A DNA stretch of 29,617 bases. Origin: a virus. The stretch's first letter is position 1. Each line of letters begins with the position of its first letter. The position numbers and the translations under genes are program-made. The stretch is taken from IMG/VR virus record IMGVR_UViG_3300047287_000112, positions 1 through 29,617 of that record; one strand, given 5' to 3'. This document shows, piece by piece, positions 1 through 5,153 of this stretch. The notes beneath the pieces are model-generated. The model was not told the DNA's origin. It ran no database searches and saw nothing but the letters and a program-made list of their open reading frames with translations.

Positions 1-34
1 GCCCCTGTAGTTCTCTGTGTTCCATTCAGAACGG

Positions 35-49
35 GTCCTGCCCCTGTAG
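35..49 (+). promoter_or_regulatory. Putative phage promoter, tandem copy 2
   Basis: This 15-mer ends in CCCCTGTAG and matches the recalled Syn5 promoter ATTGGGCACCCGTAA at 8 of 15 positions, mostly in the 3' half. It lies inside the second tandem unit. Support comes mainly from recurrence of the core at other gene fronts. An equivalent truncated copy ends at position 10. Confidence 0.45.
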
Positions 50-75
50 TTCTCTGTGTTCCATTCAGAACGCCA

Positions 76-90
76 GGAGTCTCCCTGTAG
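76..90 (+). promoter_or_regulatory. Putative phage promoter, tandem copy 3
   Basis: The core CTCCCTGTAG lies in the third tandem unit. It is followed by a leader carrying a perfect GTTCC/GGAAC hairpin with a 4-nt loop (100-113). Confidence 0.45.
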
Positions 91-120
91 TTCTCTGTGT
101 TCCATTCGGAACGGGGCTGC

Positions 121-135
121 ATTACGCTCCCGTAG
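121..135 (+). promoter_or_regulatory. Putative phage promoter, best match to Syn5
   Basis: ATTACGCTCCCGTAG matches the recalled Syn5 RNA polymerase promoter ATTGGGCACCCGTAA at 11 of 15 positions, the best match in the window. Downstream, GTTCCAGGAGGAAC (141-154) forms a 5-bp hairpin whose loop and 3' arm contain the Shine-Dalgarno for the GTG start at 156. The leader could therefore modulate translation of the winged-helix gene. Confidence 0.6.
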
Positions 136-155
136 TGGTCGTTCCAGGAGGAACA

Positions 156-677
156 GTGAGTGTATTGCTGAAGGAGTCGAGGCCGATGTTTCGGGAGGCG
201 GTTCGGCTGGGCCGCCATGCGGGGTTGGTGTATGGGCTGCTGTGGGAGGCGGCATGGCACGACAACCGGCCAGGGAAATACGGCCAGCCAGAGTGCGGGG
301 GGACAACAGCGTTCAGCCACGAGGCGATTGCGGACCAGTGCTGGATTGGGAAGGCCCAGGTGATCAAGGCCGTTGACCAGCTGTTGGACGATGGGTTGAT
401 TGCCTGTCTGTGGTTGGAACGGACTGGGAGTGGCAGCTGGAAGCGTCGCTACCGGGTGCTGCACAGCTCTGAGGTGCCAGGGCAGCGTGCTGCGATCCAG
501 GTAATGGGCCAGAAGCCATCTGAGCGTGCCAGGGCAATCCGTGAGCGGAAGGAGGCTCCCAGGCCGGAGGAAGTGCTGAAGCTGCCGTCTGGTTGTGGTG
601 AGGGGTATTCCTGGAAGGGGCGCCGGTACGAGCCTCAGGGGTGGGAGGACGAGATGTATGAGAAGGCCGCCAAGTGA
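156..677 (+). CDS. Winged helix-turn-helix DNA-binding protein
   Basis: Protein of 173 residues when started at GTG 156, which has AGGAGG five bases upstream. A second start, ATG 186, also has a good site (AAGGAG at 171) and would give 163 residues, so both may be used. Residues about 53-82 (FSHEAIADQCWIGKAQVIKA onward) read as a helix-turn-helix with recognition helix, followed by a basic wing-like stretch (about 90-102). This is the layout of the winged-helix domains seen in phage and plasmid replication or regulatory proteins. The tail is charged and without recognised motifs. It is the first gene after the tandem promoter-like units, so autoregulation or control of the left module is plausible but unproven. 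It overlaps the next gene by 4 nt (GTGA), which suggests translational coupling. Confidence 0.75.
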   Translation: MSVLLKESRPMFREAVRLGRHAGLVYGLLWEAAWHDNRPGKYGQPECGGTTAFSHEAIADQCWIGKAQVIKAVDQLLDDGLIACLWLERTGSGSWKRRYRVLHSSEVPGQRAAIQVMGQKPSERARAIRERKEAPRPEEVLKLPSGCGEGYSWKGRRYEPQGWEDEMYEKAAK

Positions 678-874
678 CCAAGCTGAGGTGGGGCAGGGAG
701 AAGCGTGGCGGGGTCTATACCCCTGAATGGCAGCCAAGGTCGGACGCATTGATCAAGCGGGACCTGGCGGCCTTGTCATCGAGCTGGGAGGGGACTCCTG
801 ACCAGAGGAGGGAATGGGCCAGGTTGAAGGACGAGCTGAAGACCAACCGCCTGCTTGCTGAGCGCTTGAGCTAA
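674..874 (+). CDS. Small charged protein, unknown function
   Basis: A 66-residue protein starting at GTG 674, which overlaps the stop of the winged-helix gene. It is highly charged, with WxR and DE/K-rich segments and a predicted helical C-terminus (residues about 40-66). No membrane segment, signal peptide or known motif is seen. The 4-nt coupling and the terminator-like hairpin about 60 bp downstream make it the last gene of a two-gene unit. I do not recognise the family. The tight coupling and normal amino acid mix argue that it is real. Confidence 0.65.
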   Translation: MTKLRWGREKRGGVYTPEWQPRSDALIKRDLAALSSSWEGTPDQRREWARLKDELKTNRLLAERLS

Positions 875-934
875 GCTCCTGATGTCACTGGTCGTGGTAG
901 ACCTCCCTGCTCTTGCCAGCGGGGTGGTGACGGG

Positions 935-968
935 AAAGGGGTCATGTCCTGGGCATGACCCCTTTCTG
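935..968 (+). terminator. Hairpin terminator, possibly bidirectional
   Basis: A perfect 12-bp stem (935-946 with 954-965) with a 7-nt loop ends in TTTCT. The 5' arm starts AAA, so the element could also work on the minus strand. The U-tract is short, so efficiency on the plus strand may be partial. It separates the winged-helix unit from the genes leading to terL. Confidence 0.65.
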
Positions 969-973
969 CTTGT

Positions 974-1010
974 CAGGTATTGGCAGAATGAGGGGACCAG
1001 CCGATACCTG
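974..1010 (+). promoter_or_regulatory. Second hairpin enclosing a Shine-Dalgarno-like loop
   Basis: CAGGTATTGGC (974-984) pairs with GCCGATACCTG (1000-1010) in an 11-bp stem with one G-U pair. The 15-nt loop holds GAGGGG (990-995 region), the only Shine-Dalgarno-like sequence before the GTG at 1013. It lies 8 nt after the preceding terminator-like hairpin. It could tune translation of the next gene or be an RNA-processing site. Confidence 0.45.
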
Positions 1011-1012
1011 CC

Positions 1013-1204
1013 GTGTACATCTGCAACTTCACTGCGTTGGCCCTGGGGTTGGAGGGCACACCAGACCCGTCTCTGAGCGTTGTGCAGGCGGCTGTGACGG
1101 CCAAGGGGTACACGGGTTATGTCTGCCCTGAGTACGTAGCCCCTGAGCCTCCTGCGAAGGCTGTAGGGGGTGATGGGGGGACAGTGAAGGCAGCACGTCG
1201 TTGA
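1013..1204 (+). CDS. Small hypothetical protein
   Basis: A 63-residue protein starting at GTG 1013, directly after an 11-bp hairpin. It has an N-terminal mixed segment, then GYTGYVCPEYVAPEPPAKAV and a Gly/Lys-rich tail. Two cysteines (Cys4 and Cys40) are too few for a zinc ribbon. No membrane segment is evident and the family is not recognised. Its stop codon shares one base with the ATG of the next gene (TGATG), and the following genes are joined the same way, so it belongs to a short coupled run leading to terL. The start lacks a well-spaced ribosome site, so the N-terminus is uncertain. Confidence 0.5.
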   Translation: MYICNFTALALGLEGTPDPSLSVVQAAVTAKGYTGYVCPEYVAPEPPAKAVGGDGGTVKAARR

Positions 1205-1509
1205 TGGCTGTCATCACGCGGGAGGACTTTGAGTGTCTGTGTGAGCAGGCGGGGTATGGGATTGGGTATTGGGCAGACAGTGCCACGTTCAGTCCGGACT
1301 GCTACACGGTGATGGAGACGGGTGAGGGGAGGATCGAGATTCCTCGCATCCGTGTGGAGGAGGTGTTGACGGAGCTGGAGGCTGGTCAATACGACGTGAG
1401 GGATGACCTGAGGGCAGCAGCGATCAGTGGTGATGCGGGGGAATGGGATAGCGAGGTGGCAGATGTCTTGATTCAGCTGGCGGCGTTTGGTGAGGTGGTT
1501 TACAGCTGA
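1204..1509 (+). CDS. Acidic hypothetical protein
   Basis: A 101-residue protein starting at ATG 1204, one base into the stop of the previous gene. It is strongly acidic: Glu and Asp run through residues about 35-90 (RVEEVLTELEAGQYDVRDDL). It looks helical at the C-terminus. No catalytic motif, membrane segment or signal peptide is seen. Small acidic phage proteins are sometimes DNA mimics or host-enzyme inhibitors, but nothing here shows that. It is coupled by TGATG to both neighbours. Not recognised. Confidence 0.6.
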   Translation: MAVITREDFECLCEQAGYGIGYWADSATFSPDCYTVMETGEGRIEIPRIRVEEVLTELEAGQYDVRDDLRAAAISGDAGEWDSEVADVLIQLAAFGEVVYS

Positions 1510-1679
1510 TGGACCTGGACCTGGACGTGTTGTCTGACGGGTGTGTGAGGGTGTGTCTGGGGGATGGTCAAGACCGTGTGTGTTGCACGGTCAGTTCGAT
1601 GCACCTGGTTGAGGGGAAGCGGGAGCAGTTGGAAAGGGCAGTACGAGGCAAAGTGATTGGCGACGACGCTTTGCTCTGA
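1509..1679 (+). CDS. 56-residue hypothetical protein before terL
   Basis: ATG 1509 overlaps the previous stop (TGATG) and the frame stays open to TGA 1677-1679. The product starts MDLDLDVLSDGCVRVCLGDG and has four cysteines (12, 16, 25, 26) in the first half, a possible small beta or metal-binding unit, then a basic helix-like stretch (residues 35-48). It ends 6 nt before terL. The coupling to both sides and the absence of any other way to fill the gap support it. Family unknown. Confidence 0.55.
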   Translation: MDLDLDVLSDGCVRVCLGDGQDRVCCTVSSMHLVEGKREQLERAVRGKVIGDDALL

Positions 1680-1685
1680 TCTGGT

Positions 1686-3446
1686 ATGCGGCAGTTATGG
1701 GAACCACTACCTGAACCGCTGGATCAGTTCCCGTATTTCTTGGCGTATTGCCTGAGGGAGCTGCAGTTGGCGGAGTATCCGACCAAGCAGCAGGTGGCAG
1801 TGGCGGACTGGATGGGCAATGGCCCGACCAGGCAGCTGACGGTGGCATTCCGTGGATTGGGTAAGTCATTACTGGCGTCTCTCTATGCGTTGTGGAGACT
1901 GCGGACGGACCCCCAGGAAAAGATCTTGGTGGTCTCGGCTACCTCGGTGAAGGCAACAGACTTCTCGTCATTTGCGTTGAAGTGTATCGGGGAGATTGAC
2001 ATTCTCCAAATCCTGACCCCTGGTCTTGCCAACCGATTCAGCAGTACGGCTTTTGACGTGGGTCCTGCGGTGGTGGAGCAGAGCCCATCGATGCGGTCAA
2101 TGGGTGTGATGGGGTCAACGACGGGTCAGCGTTGTAGCTGCGCGATCCTTGATGACATCGAGACGGTTCAGAACGTCATTACGCAGTTGAAGCAGGAGCG
2201 TGTGGCTCATGCGGTGACGGAGATCGAGTCAATCATCAAGCCGGATGAGGGTCAGCTGCTGCCCCGGAAGATCATGTATCTGGGGACGCCCCATACGGAG
2301 GCGAGCATTTACCTGCGATTGGTCAGGGAGCGTGGGTACAAGGCGAGGTATTTCCCAGCGCTGTATCCAGATGAGGTGGATTGCTATGACGGCAATCTGG
2401 ATCCGAGGGTCTGGTCTGAGCTGACGGACAACCCGGCCCTGGTGGGTGAACCGACCGATCCAGAGCGGTTCAGCCATGAGGACATCCTGCAAAGACAGGC
2501 CTCGATGACGAGGTCAAGTTTCCTGTTGCAGTTCCAGCTGAACACACGTCTGGCGACGTTGGACAAGTACCCGATCCGGTTGGGTGACCTGATCGTGATG
2601 GACATTGATGGGACGACCTTGCCAGAGACGGTGGTGTGGTCAAACCAACCGGACTGTCGGTTGCAGGACCTGGTCTGTGTGGGGATGGGTGGGGACTGTC
2701 ATTACCACCGTCCGATCTTTCAGAACGGCTGGGTCAGTCGGTCGGAGACCTGGCGTTGTGTCTTGGCGATTGACCCTGCCGGCAGGGGGGCGGATGAGCT
2801 GGCGTGGTGTGTCCTGGCGGAGTTGAACGGCAACCTGTTTGTGTTGGAGTCAGGCGGCAGCACCTTGGGGTATGCCGATGAGGTGTTGCAGCACCTGGCG
2901 AAGGTCGCCAAGAAGTGGGAAGTGAACTACGTGGTGGCTGAGGCGAACATGGGCGATGGCATGTTCAGCGCCCTGCTGAAGCCTCACCTGATGCGGGAGC
3001 ATCCGGTGACCATCGAGGAGGTGAAGCACAACATCAGGAAGGAGACCCGGTTGTGCGACACGCTTGGCCCCTTGATCCAGCAGCACCGGTTGGTGGTCAC
3101 GACCCGTGTGGTGCGGAATGACTACCGGATGACGGATGAGGACCCAGAGAACGGCTACAGCCGGTCGTTGTTCTTCCAGGCATCACGTCTGACACCGGAG
3201 AAGGGTTGCCTGAGTCATGACGACCGTTTGGATGCGTTGGCGATTGCCTGCGCGTACTTCGTGGAAGCCGCCGCCCAGGACCAGGACCGTGCCCAGCAGG
3301 CCCGTGCAGACCAGCTGCAACAGGAGGCCTATGAGGCGTGGATGGATGAGACGGGAGCTGGTGTGGACGCCCTGGCGCTGGGCTGGAGAGCTAAGCCCAT
3401 GACCAAGGCGCATGGGGGGATTACGAGGCTGCGGGTGGGCGCTTGA
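1686..3446 (+). CDS. terL: Terminase large subunit (T7 gp19-like)
   Basis: A 586-residue motor and nuclease that packages DNA through the portal; it is the same size as T7 gp19 (586). The ATPase half has Walker A FRGLGKS at 55-61, Walker B SCAILDDIE at 151-159, and the coupling motif YLGTPHTE at 198-205. Also gp19-like are FDVGPA near 123 and EPTDPERF near 255. The RNase H-fold nuclease half has AIDPAGRGAD (Asp363), AEANMGDGMF (Glu419) and HDDRLDALA (Asp512/Asp513/Asp516), the expected acidic triad. No strong ribosome site precedes ATG 1686, but the family N-terminus fits. Unlike T7, where this gene is near the right end, it lies upstream of the portal. Its 3' end overlaps a minus-strand gene by 26 bp. 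Confidence 0.97.
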   Translation: MRQLWEPLPEPLDQFPYFLAYCLRELQLAEYPTKQQVAVADWMGNGPTRQLTVAFRGLGKSLLASLYALWRLRTDPQEKILVVSATSVKATDFSSFALKCIGEIDILQILTPGLANRFSSTAFDVGPAVVEQSPSMRSMGVMGSTTGQRCSCAILDDIETVQNVITQLKQERVAHAVTEIESIIKPDEGQLLPRKIMYLGTPHTEASIYLRLVRERGYKARYFPALYPDEVDCYDGNLDPRVWSELTDNPALVGEPTDPERFSHEDILQRQASMTRSSFLLQFQLNTRLATLDKYPIRLGDLIVMDIDGTTLPETVVWSNQPDCRLQDLVCVGMGGDCHYHRPIFQNGWVSRSETWRCVLAIDPAGRGADELAWCVLAELNGNLFVLESGGSTLGYADEVLQHLAKVAKKWEVNYVVAEANMGDGMFSALLKPHLMREHPVTIEEVKHNIRKETRLCDTLGPLIQQHRLVVTTRVVRNDYRMTDEDPENGYSRSLFFQASRLTPEKGCLSHDDRLDALAIACAYFVEAAAQDQDRAQQARADQLQQEAYEAWMDETGAGVDALALGWRAKPMTKAHGGITRLRVGA

Positions 3447-3660
3447 GTTCAACGACCTTGTCTGCCATGCCGGAGAAGTCGAGCTTCCCGGCCAGCTGAC
3501 GCAGGGTTGAACCCTCAGCTGCGGTAGCGGTCACATTGTTCTGTTTGAGCAGGGCCATGGCTTCTTGCCTGGCCTTGCGGTCACCATTGCGGAGGTCTTC
3601 CAGTACCTGCTGGATGACTTCCTCGTGCATGTCGGCAAGCATCCCTTGCAGATCTGCCAT
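3421..3660 (-). CDS. Probable small terminase subunit, inverted
   Basis: A 79-residue minus-strand protein. It is helical and charged: an N-terminal MADLQGMLADMHEEVIQQVL helix, a second helix with the pattern RQEAMALLKQNNVTAT (residues about 31-46), then a loop and a short C-terminal part. T7 gp18 (89 residues) and other small terminases have the same layout of an amphipathic helix, a charged turn and a 'LLK.N.' helix. The gene sits beside terL, which supports the call, but similarity is only by eye. The start ATG (3660-3658) lacks a Shine-Dalgarno and lies 2 nt after a promoter-like element on the same strand. A convergent, opposite-strand small terminase would be unusual; a regulator is the alternative. 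Confidence 0.55.
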   Translation of the reverse strand: MADLQGMLADMHEEVIQQVLEDLRNGDRKARQEAMALLKQNNVTATAAEGSTLRQLAGKLDFSGMADKVVELKRPPAAS

Positions 3661-3662
3661 GA

Positions 3663-3677
3663 CTACGGGGGTGGATG
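3663..3677 (-). promoter_or_regulatory. Putative leaderless promoter for the minus gene
   Basis: On the minus strand CATCCACCCCCGTAG is followed after 2 nt by the ATG of the small terminase-like gene. It shares CACCCCCGTWGT with the plus-strand element at 3717-3731 and matches the recalled Syn5 promoter at 8 of 15. No ribosome site is present between it and the start. Confidence 0.5.
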
Positions 3678-3716
3678 GGCTGTTCTCAGTATGAGGACGG
3701 TCGGTACGCTGGTGTC

Positions 3717-3731
3717 ATTACACCCCCGTTG
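3717..3731 (+). promoter_or_regulatory. Putative leaderless promoter, late module
   Basis: ATTACACCCCCGTTG is followed after 1 nt by ATG 3733. It matches the recalled Syn5 promoter at 9 of 15, including ATT and CCCGT. It diverges from the minus-strand copy across a 72-bp intergenic gap. It would drive the structural operon. Confidence 0.55.
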
Positions 3732-3732
3732 T

Positions 3733-3930
3733 ATGGGCTGGTTTCCGCCGATTGACGAGCGCCTGGTGGCCGGATTGGCCACGGAGTTCCGCGATCAGGC
3801 GCCAGATCTGTCCTGGAACGAGAAGGAGGTGTGGTTCAAGGCTGGTCAGGTGTCAGTCGTCCGGTGGTTGGCGGCGAAGTACGAGGACCAGCAGGAGAAC
3901 GGACTGGCCATCGACCTGGAGGGTTTCTGA
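3733..3930 (+). CDS. Small hypothetical protein, first of structural operon
   Basis: A 65-residue protein from ATG 3733, starting MGWFPPIDERLVAGLATEFR, with WNEKEVWFKAGQVSVVRWLA in the middle. It is probably helical and has three tryptophans in the central region. The open frame extends upstream to 3565, but that extension runs antisense through the minus-strand gene and looks non-coding, and a promoter-like element sits directly before ATG 3733, so the short form is chosen. No known domain is recognised. The gp7.3-like genes follow it, starting 2 nt after its stop, so a minor virion or assembly role is possible. Confidence 0.6.
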   Translation: MGWFPPIDERLVAGLATEFRDQAPDLSWNEKEVWFKAGQVSVVRWLAAKYEDQQENGLAIDLEGF

Positions 3931-3931
3931 G

Positions 3932-4321
3932 ATGTGCGGAGGCAGCGCCCCAGCGGCCACGATCACTGTTCCGGATTACGGCGCCTACAACCAGCAATTT
4001 GAGCTGCAGAAGGCTGCCATCGACCAAACGATGAGCAGCAGCGTCCAGCTGATGCAGAACCAGCTGAACAACTCGTTGCTTCAGCAGCAGCAGGCATTGG
4101 AGGCAGCGAATGAGGCGAAACGGGTAGCCGCCGAGAACACCAGTGCTCAGGCCATGCGAATGGCGCAGCTGATTGGCACTCCTCCTCCCGAGAAGTCAGC
4201 GACAGCGCCGGTAGTGGGTCGCAATCGAGCCTCAGCTACGGCGAAAGGGAAGGGGGCCTTGCGAATTGAGAGTGCGAAGTCAGCCGGCTTTGGGCCGGGT
4301 GCCGGCCTCAACATCACTTAG
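3932..4321 (+). CDS. gp7.3-like minor virion protein, paralogue 1
   Basis: A 129-residue protein from ATG 3932 with GGAGGG eight bases upstream. It starts MCGGSAPAAT, has a long Gln/Ala helical or coiled-coil region (residues about 15-80), then a basic Ser/Ala-rich linker, and ends GFGPGAGLNIT. The ending matches T7 gp7.3 (…SSGGGINI), a small tail-associated protein ejected at infection, and the gene holds a similar place before the portal. The two following genes share the Cys2 start and the C-terminal motif, so the three look like diverged duplicates. The assignment rests on ends and position rather than overall similarity. Confidence 0.6.
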   Translation: MCGGSAPAATITVPDYGAYNQQFELQKAAIDQTMSSSVQLMQNQLNNSLLQQQQALEAANEAKRVAAENTSAQAMRMAQLIGTPPPEKSATAPVVGRNRASATAKGKGALRIESAKSAGFGPGAGLNIT

Positions 4322-4333
4322 GAGGATTGAGCC

Positions 4334-4732
4334 ATGTGTTTCGGATCGCAGCCCAGTCAGCCAACGGTCGTCTATCAGGGTCCCAGTGAGGAGGAGCTGG
4401 CAGCCAGCCAGGCAGCGTTGGATCAATACGCATCCCAGCTTGAAGCGCAGAACGCTGCCTTCCAGGCACAGCTGCAGCAGCAGGTTGATGCCGCCAACGC
4501 AAAGACTCAGGAGCTGACGAAGCAGGCAGCTGCTGACACAGCGGCTGCCGCGGCTGCTGCTGCTACTCAGCAGAACACGGCCTACGCGACGACCACAACA
4601 ACTGGCTCTACGCCGGATTCAGCTGAGACAACAACAGCTGTGACACCGAAGGAGAAGCCAGCCAGCAATCTGCTGATCAGCCTGGCCGGCACGCCCAGCA
4701 CTGCTGGCACTGGTCTCAACATCGGAGTTTGA
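4334..4732 (+). CDS. gp7.3-like minor virion protein, paralogue 2
   Basis: A 132-residue protein from ATG 4334 with AGGAGG at 4320-4325. It starts MCFGSQPSQPTVVYQGPSEE, has an Ala/Gln-rich coiled-coil-like stretch (residues about 20-85) with a run of Ala, a Thr-rich linker, and ends GTPSTAGTGLNIGV. The overall plan is the same as its neighbours, as is the ASNLLISLAG block before the end, which parallels the LRIES and LRLGS blocks of the other two. It is probably a virion component placed near the portal or tail. The gene is 12 nt after paralogue 1. Confidence 0.6.
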   Translation: MCFGSQPSQPTVVYQGPSEEELAASQAALDQYASQLEAQNAAFQAQLQQQVDAANAKTQELTKQAAADTAAAAAAAATQQNTAYATTTTTGSTPDSAETTTAVTPKEKPASNLLISLAGTPSTAGTGLNIGV

Positions 4733-4734
4733 TT

Positions 4735-5151
4735 ATGTGTGGCGGTGGTGGTGGCGGGTCTTCCGGTTCCGACAAGGCGGCGGAGGAGGCCAAGAAGGCA
4801 GCTGAGGAATTAGCTGCTCAGCAAGCGCAGGCGCAAGCTGAGCTGTTGGCCCAGCAGCAGGCCCAGCAGCAGGCCATGGCGCAAGCAGCAGCGCAGCAGC
4901 AAGCGCAAGCAGCCGCGCAAGCAGCAGCGATTGCGAAGGCGGAGGAGATCAAGCAGCAAAAGATCAAGGCAACCAGCACAGCGGTTTCGTCGTCGTTGAA
5001 GATCCTTGGCGCTGCTGGTCAAACCACGGCACCAACTCCAGCGATGACAAATCGCCCGCGAGGTCGAGGGCGGGCACGGTCAACAACGGCCTCGCTGCGA
5101 CTGGGCTCCACCAGCCAAGGCGCTGGTGCTGGCGCCAACATTGCGATCTGA
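4735..5151 (+). CDS. gp7.3-like minor virion protein, paralogue 3
   Basis: A 138-residue protein from ATG 4735 with GGAG seven bases upstream; an upstream TTG is less likely. It starts MCGGGGGGSSGSD, then has an uninterrupted Ala/Gln/Glu helix (residues about 14-80) that should be a long coiled coil, a Pro/Thr linker, a basic RPRGRGRAR patch, and ends GAGAGANIAI. The basic patch before the conserved tail is also seen in T7 gp7.3. The gene ends 2 nt before the portal start, so portal translation is probably coupled to it. Confidence 0.6.
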   Translation: MCGGGGGGSSGSDKAAEEAKKAAEELAAQQAQAQAELLAQQQAQQQAMAQAAAQQQAQAAAQAAAIAKAEEIKQQKIKATSTAVSSSLKILGAAGQTTAPTPAMTNRPRGRGRARSTTASLRLGSTSQGAGAGANIAI

Positions 5152-5153
5152 TC

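Larger units (their letters stand above)
1..113 (+). repeat. Three tandem promoter-like repeat units
   Basis: Three near-identical units of about 32 bp lie at 2-33, 41-72 and 83-113, with periods of 39 and 41 bp. Each starts with CCCTGTAGT and ends in a dyad. Units 1 and 2 contain GTTC-CATTCA-GAAC; unit 3 contains GTTCC-ATTC-GGAAC, where an A-to-G change extends the stem to 5 bp. A fourth, diverged unit follows at 121-155. The CCCYGTAG core recurs before other genes here and resembles the Syn5 phage RNA polymerase promoter, so tandem promoters with a short hairpin in the initial transcript are the favoured reading. An operator array for the adjacent winged-helix protein is the main alternative. 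The first unit is cut by the window edge. Confidence 0.7.

Noticed and set aside
1-113. CRISPR array
   Set aside because: Repeats are separated by only about 7-10 bp, too short for spacers, and the core recurs before other genes as a promoter-like element.
882-1076. 64-codon plus-strand open frame
   Set aside because: It runs through both hairpins (935-968 and 974-1010) and overlaps the better frame at 1013 in another register; its sequence looks non-coding.
3565-3732. N-terminal extension of the gene at 3733
   Set aside because: The extension is antisense to the small terminase-like gene and crosses both promoter-like elements; the protein only looks real from residue M57 of that frame.
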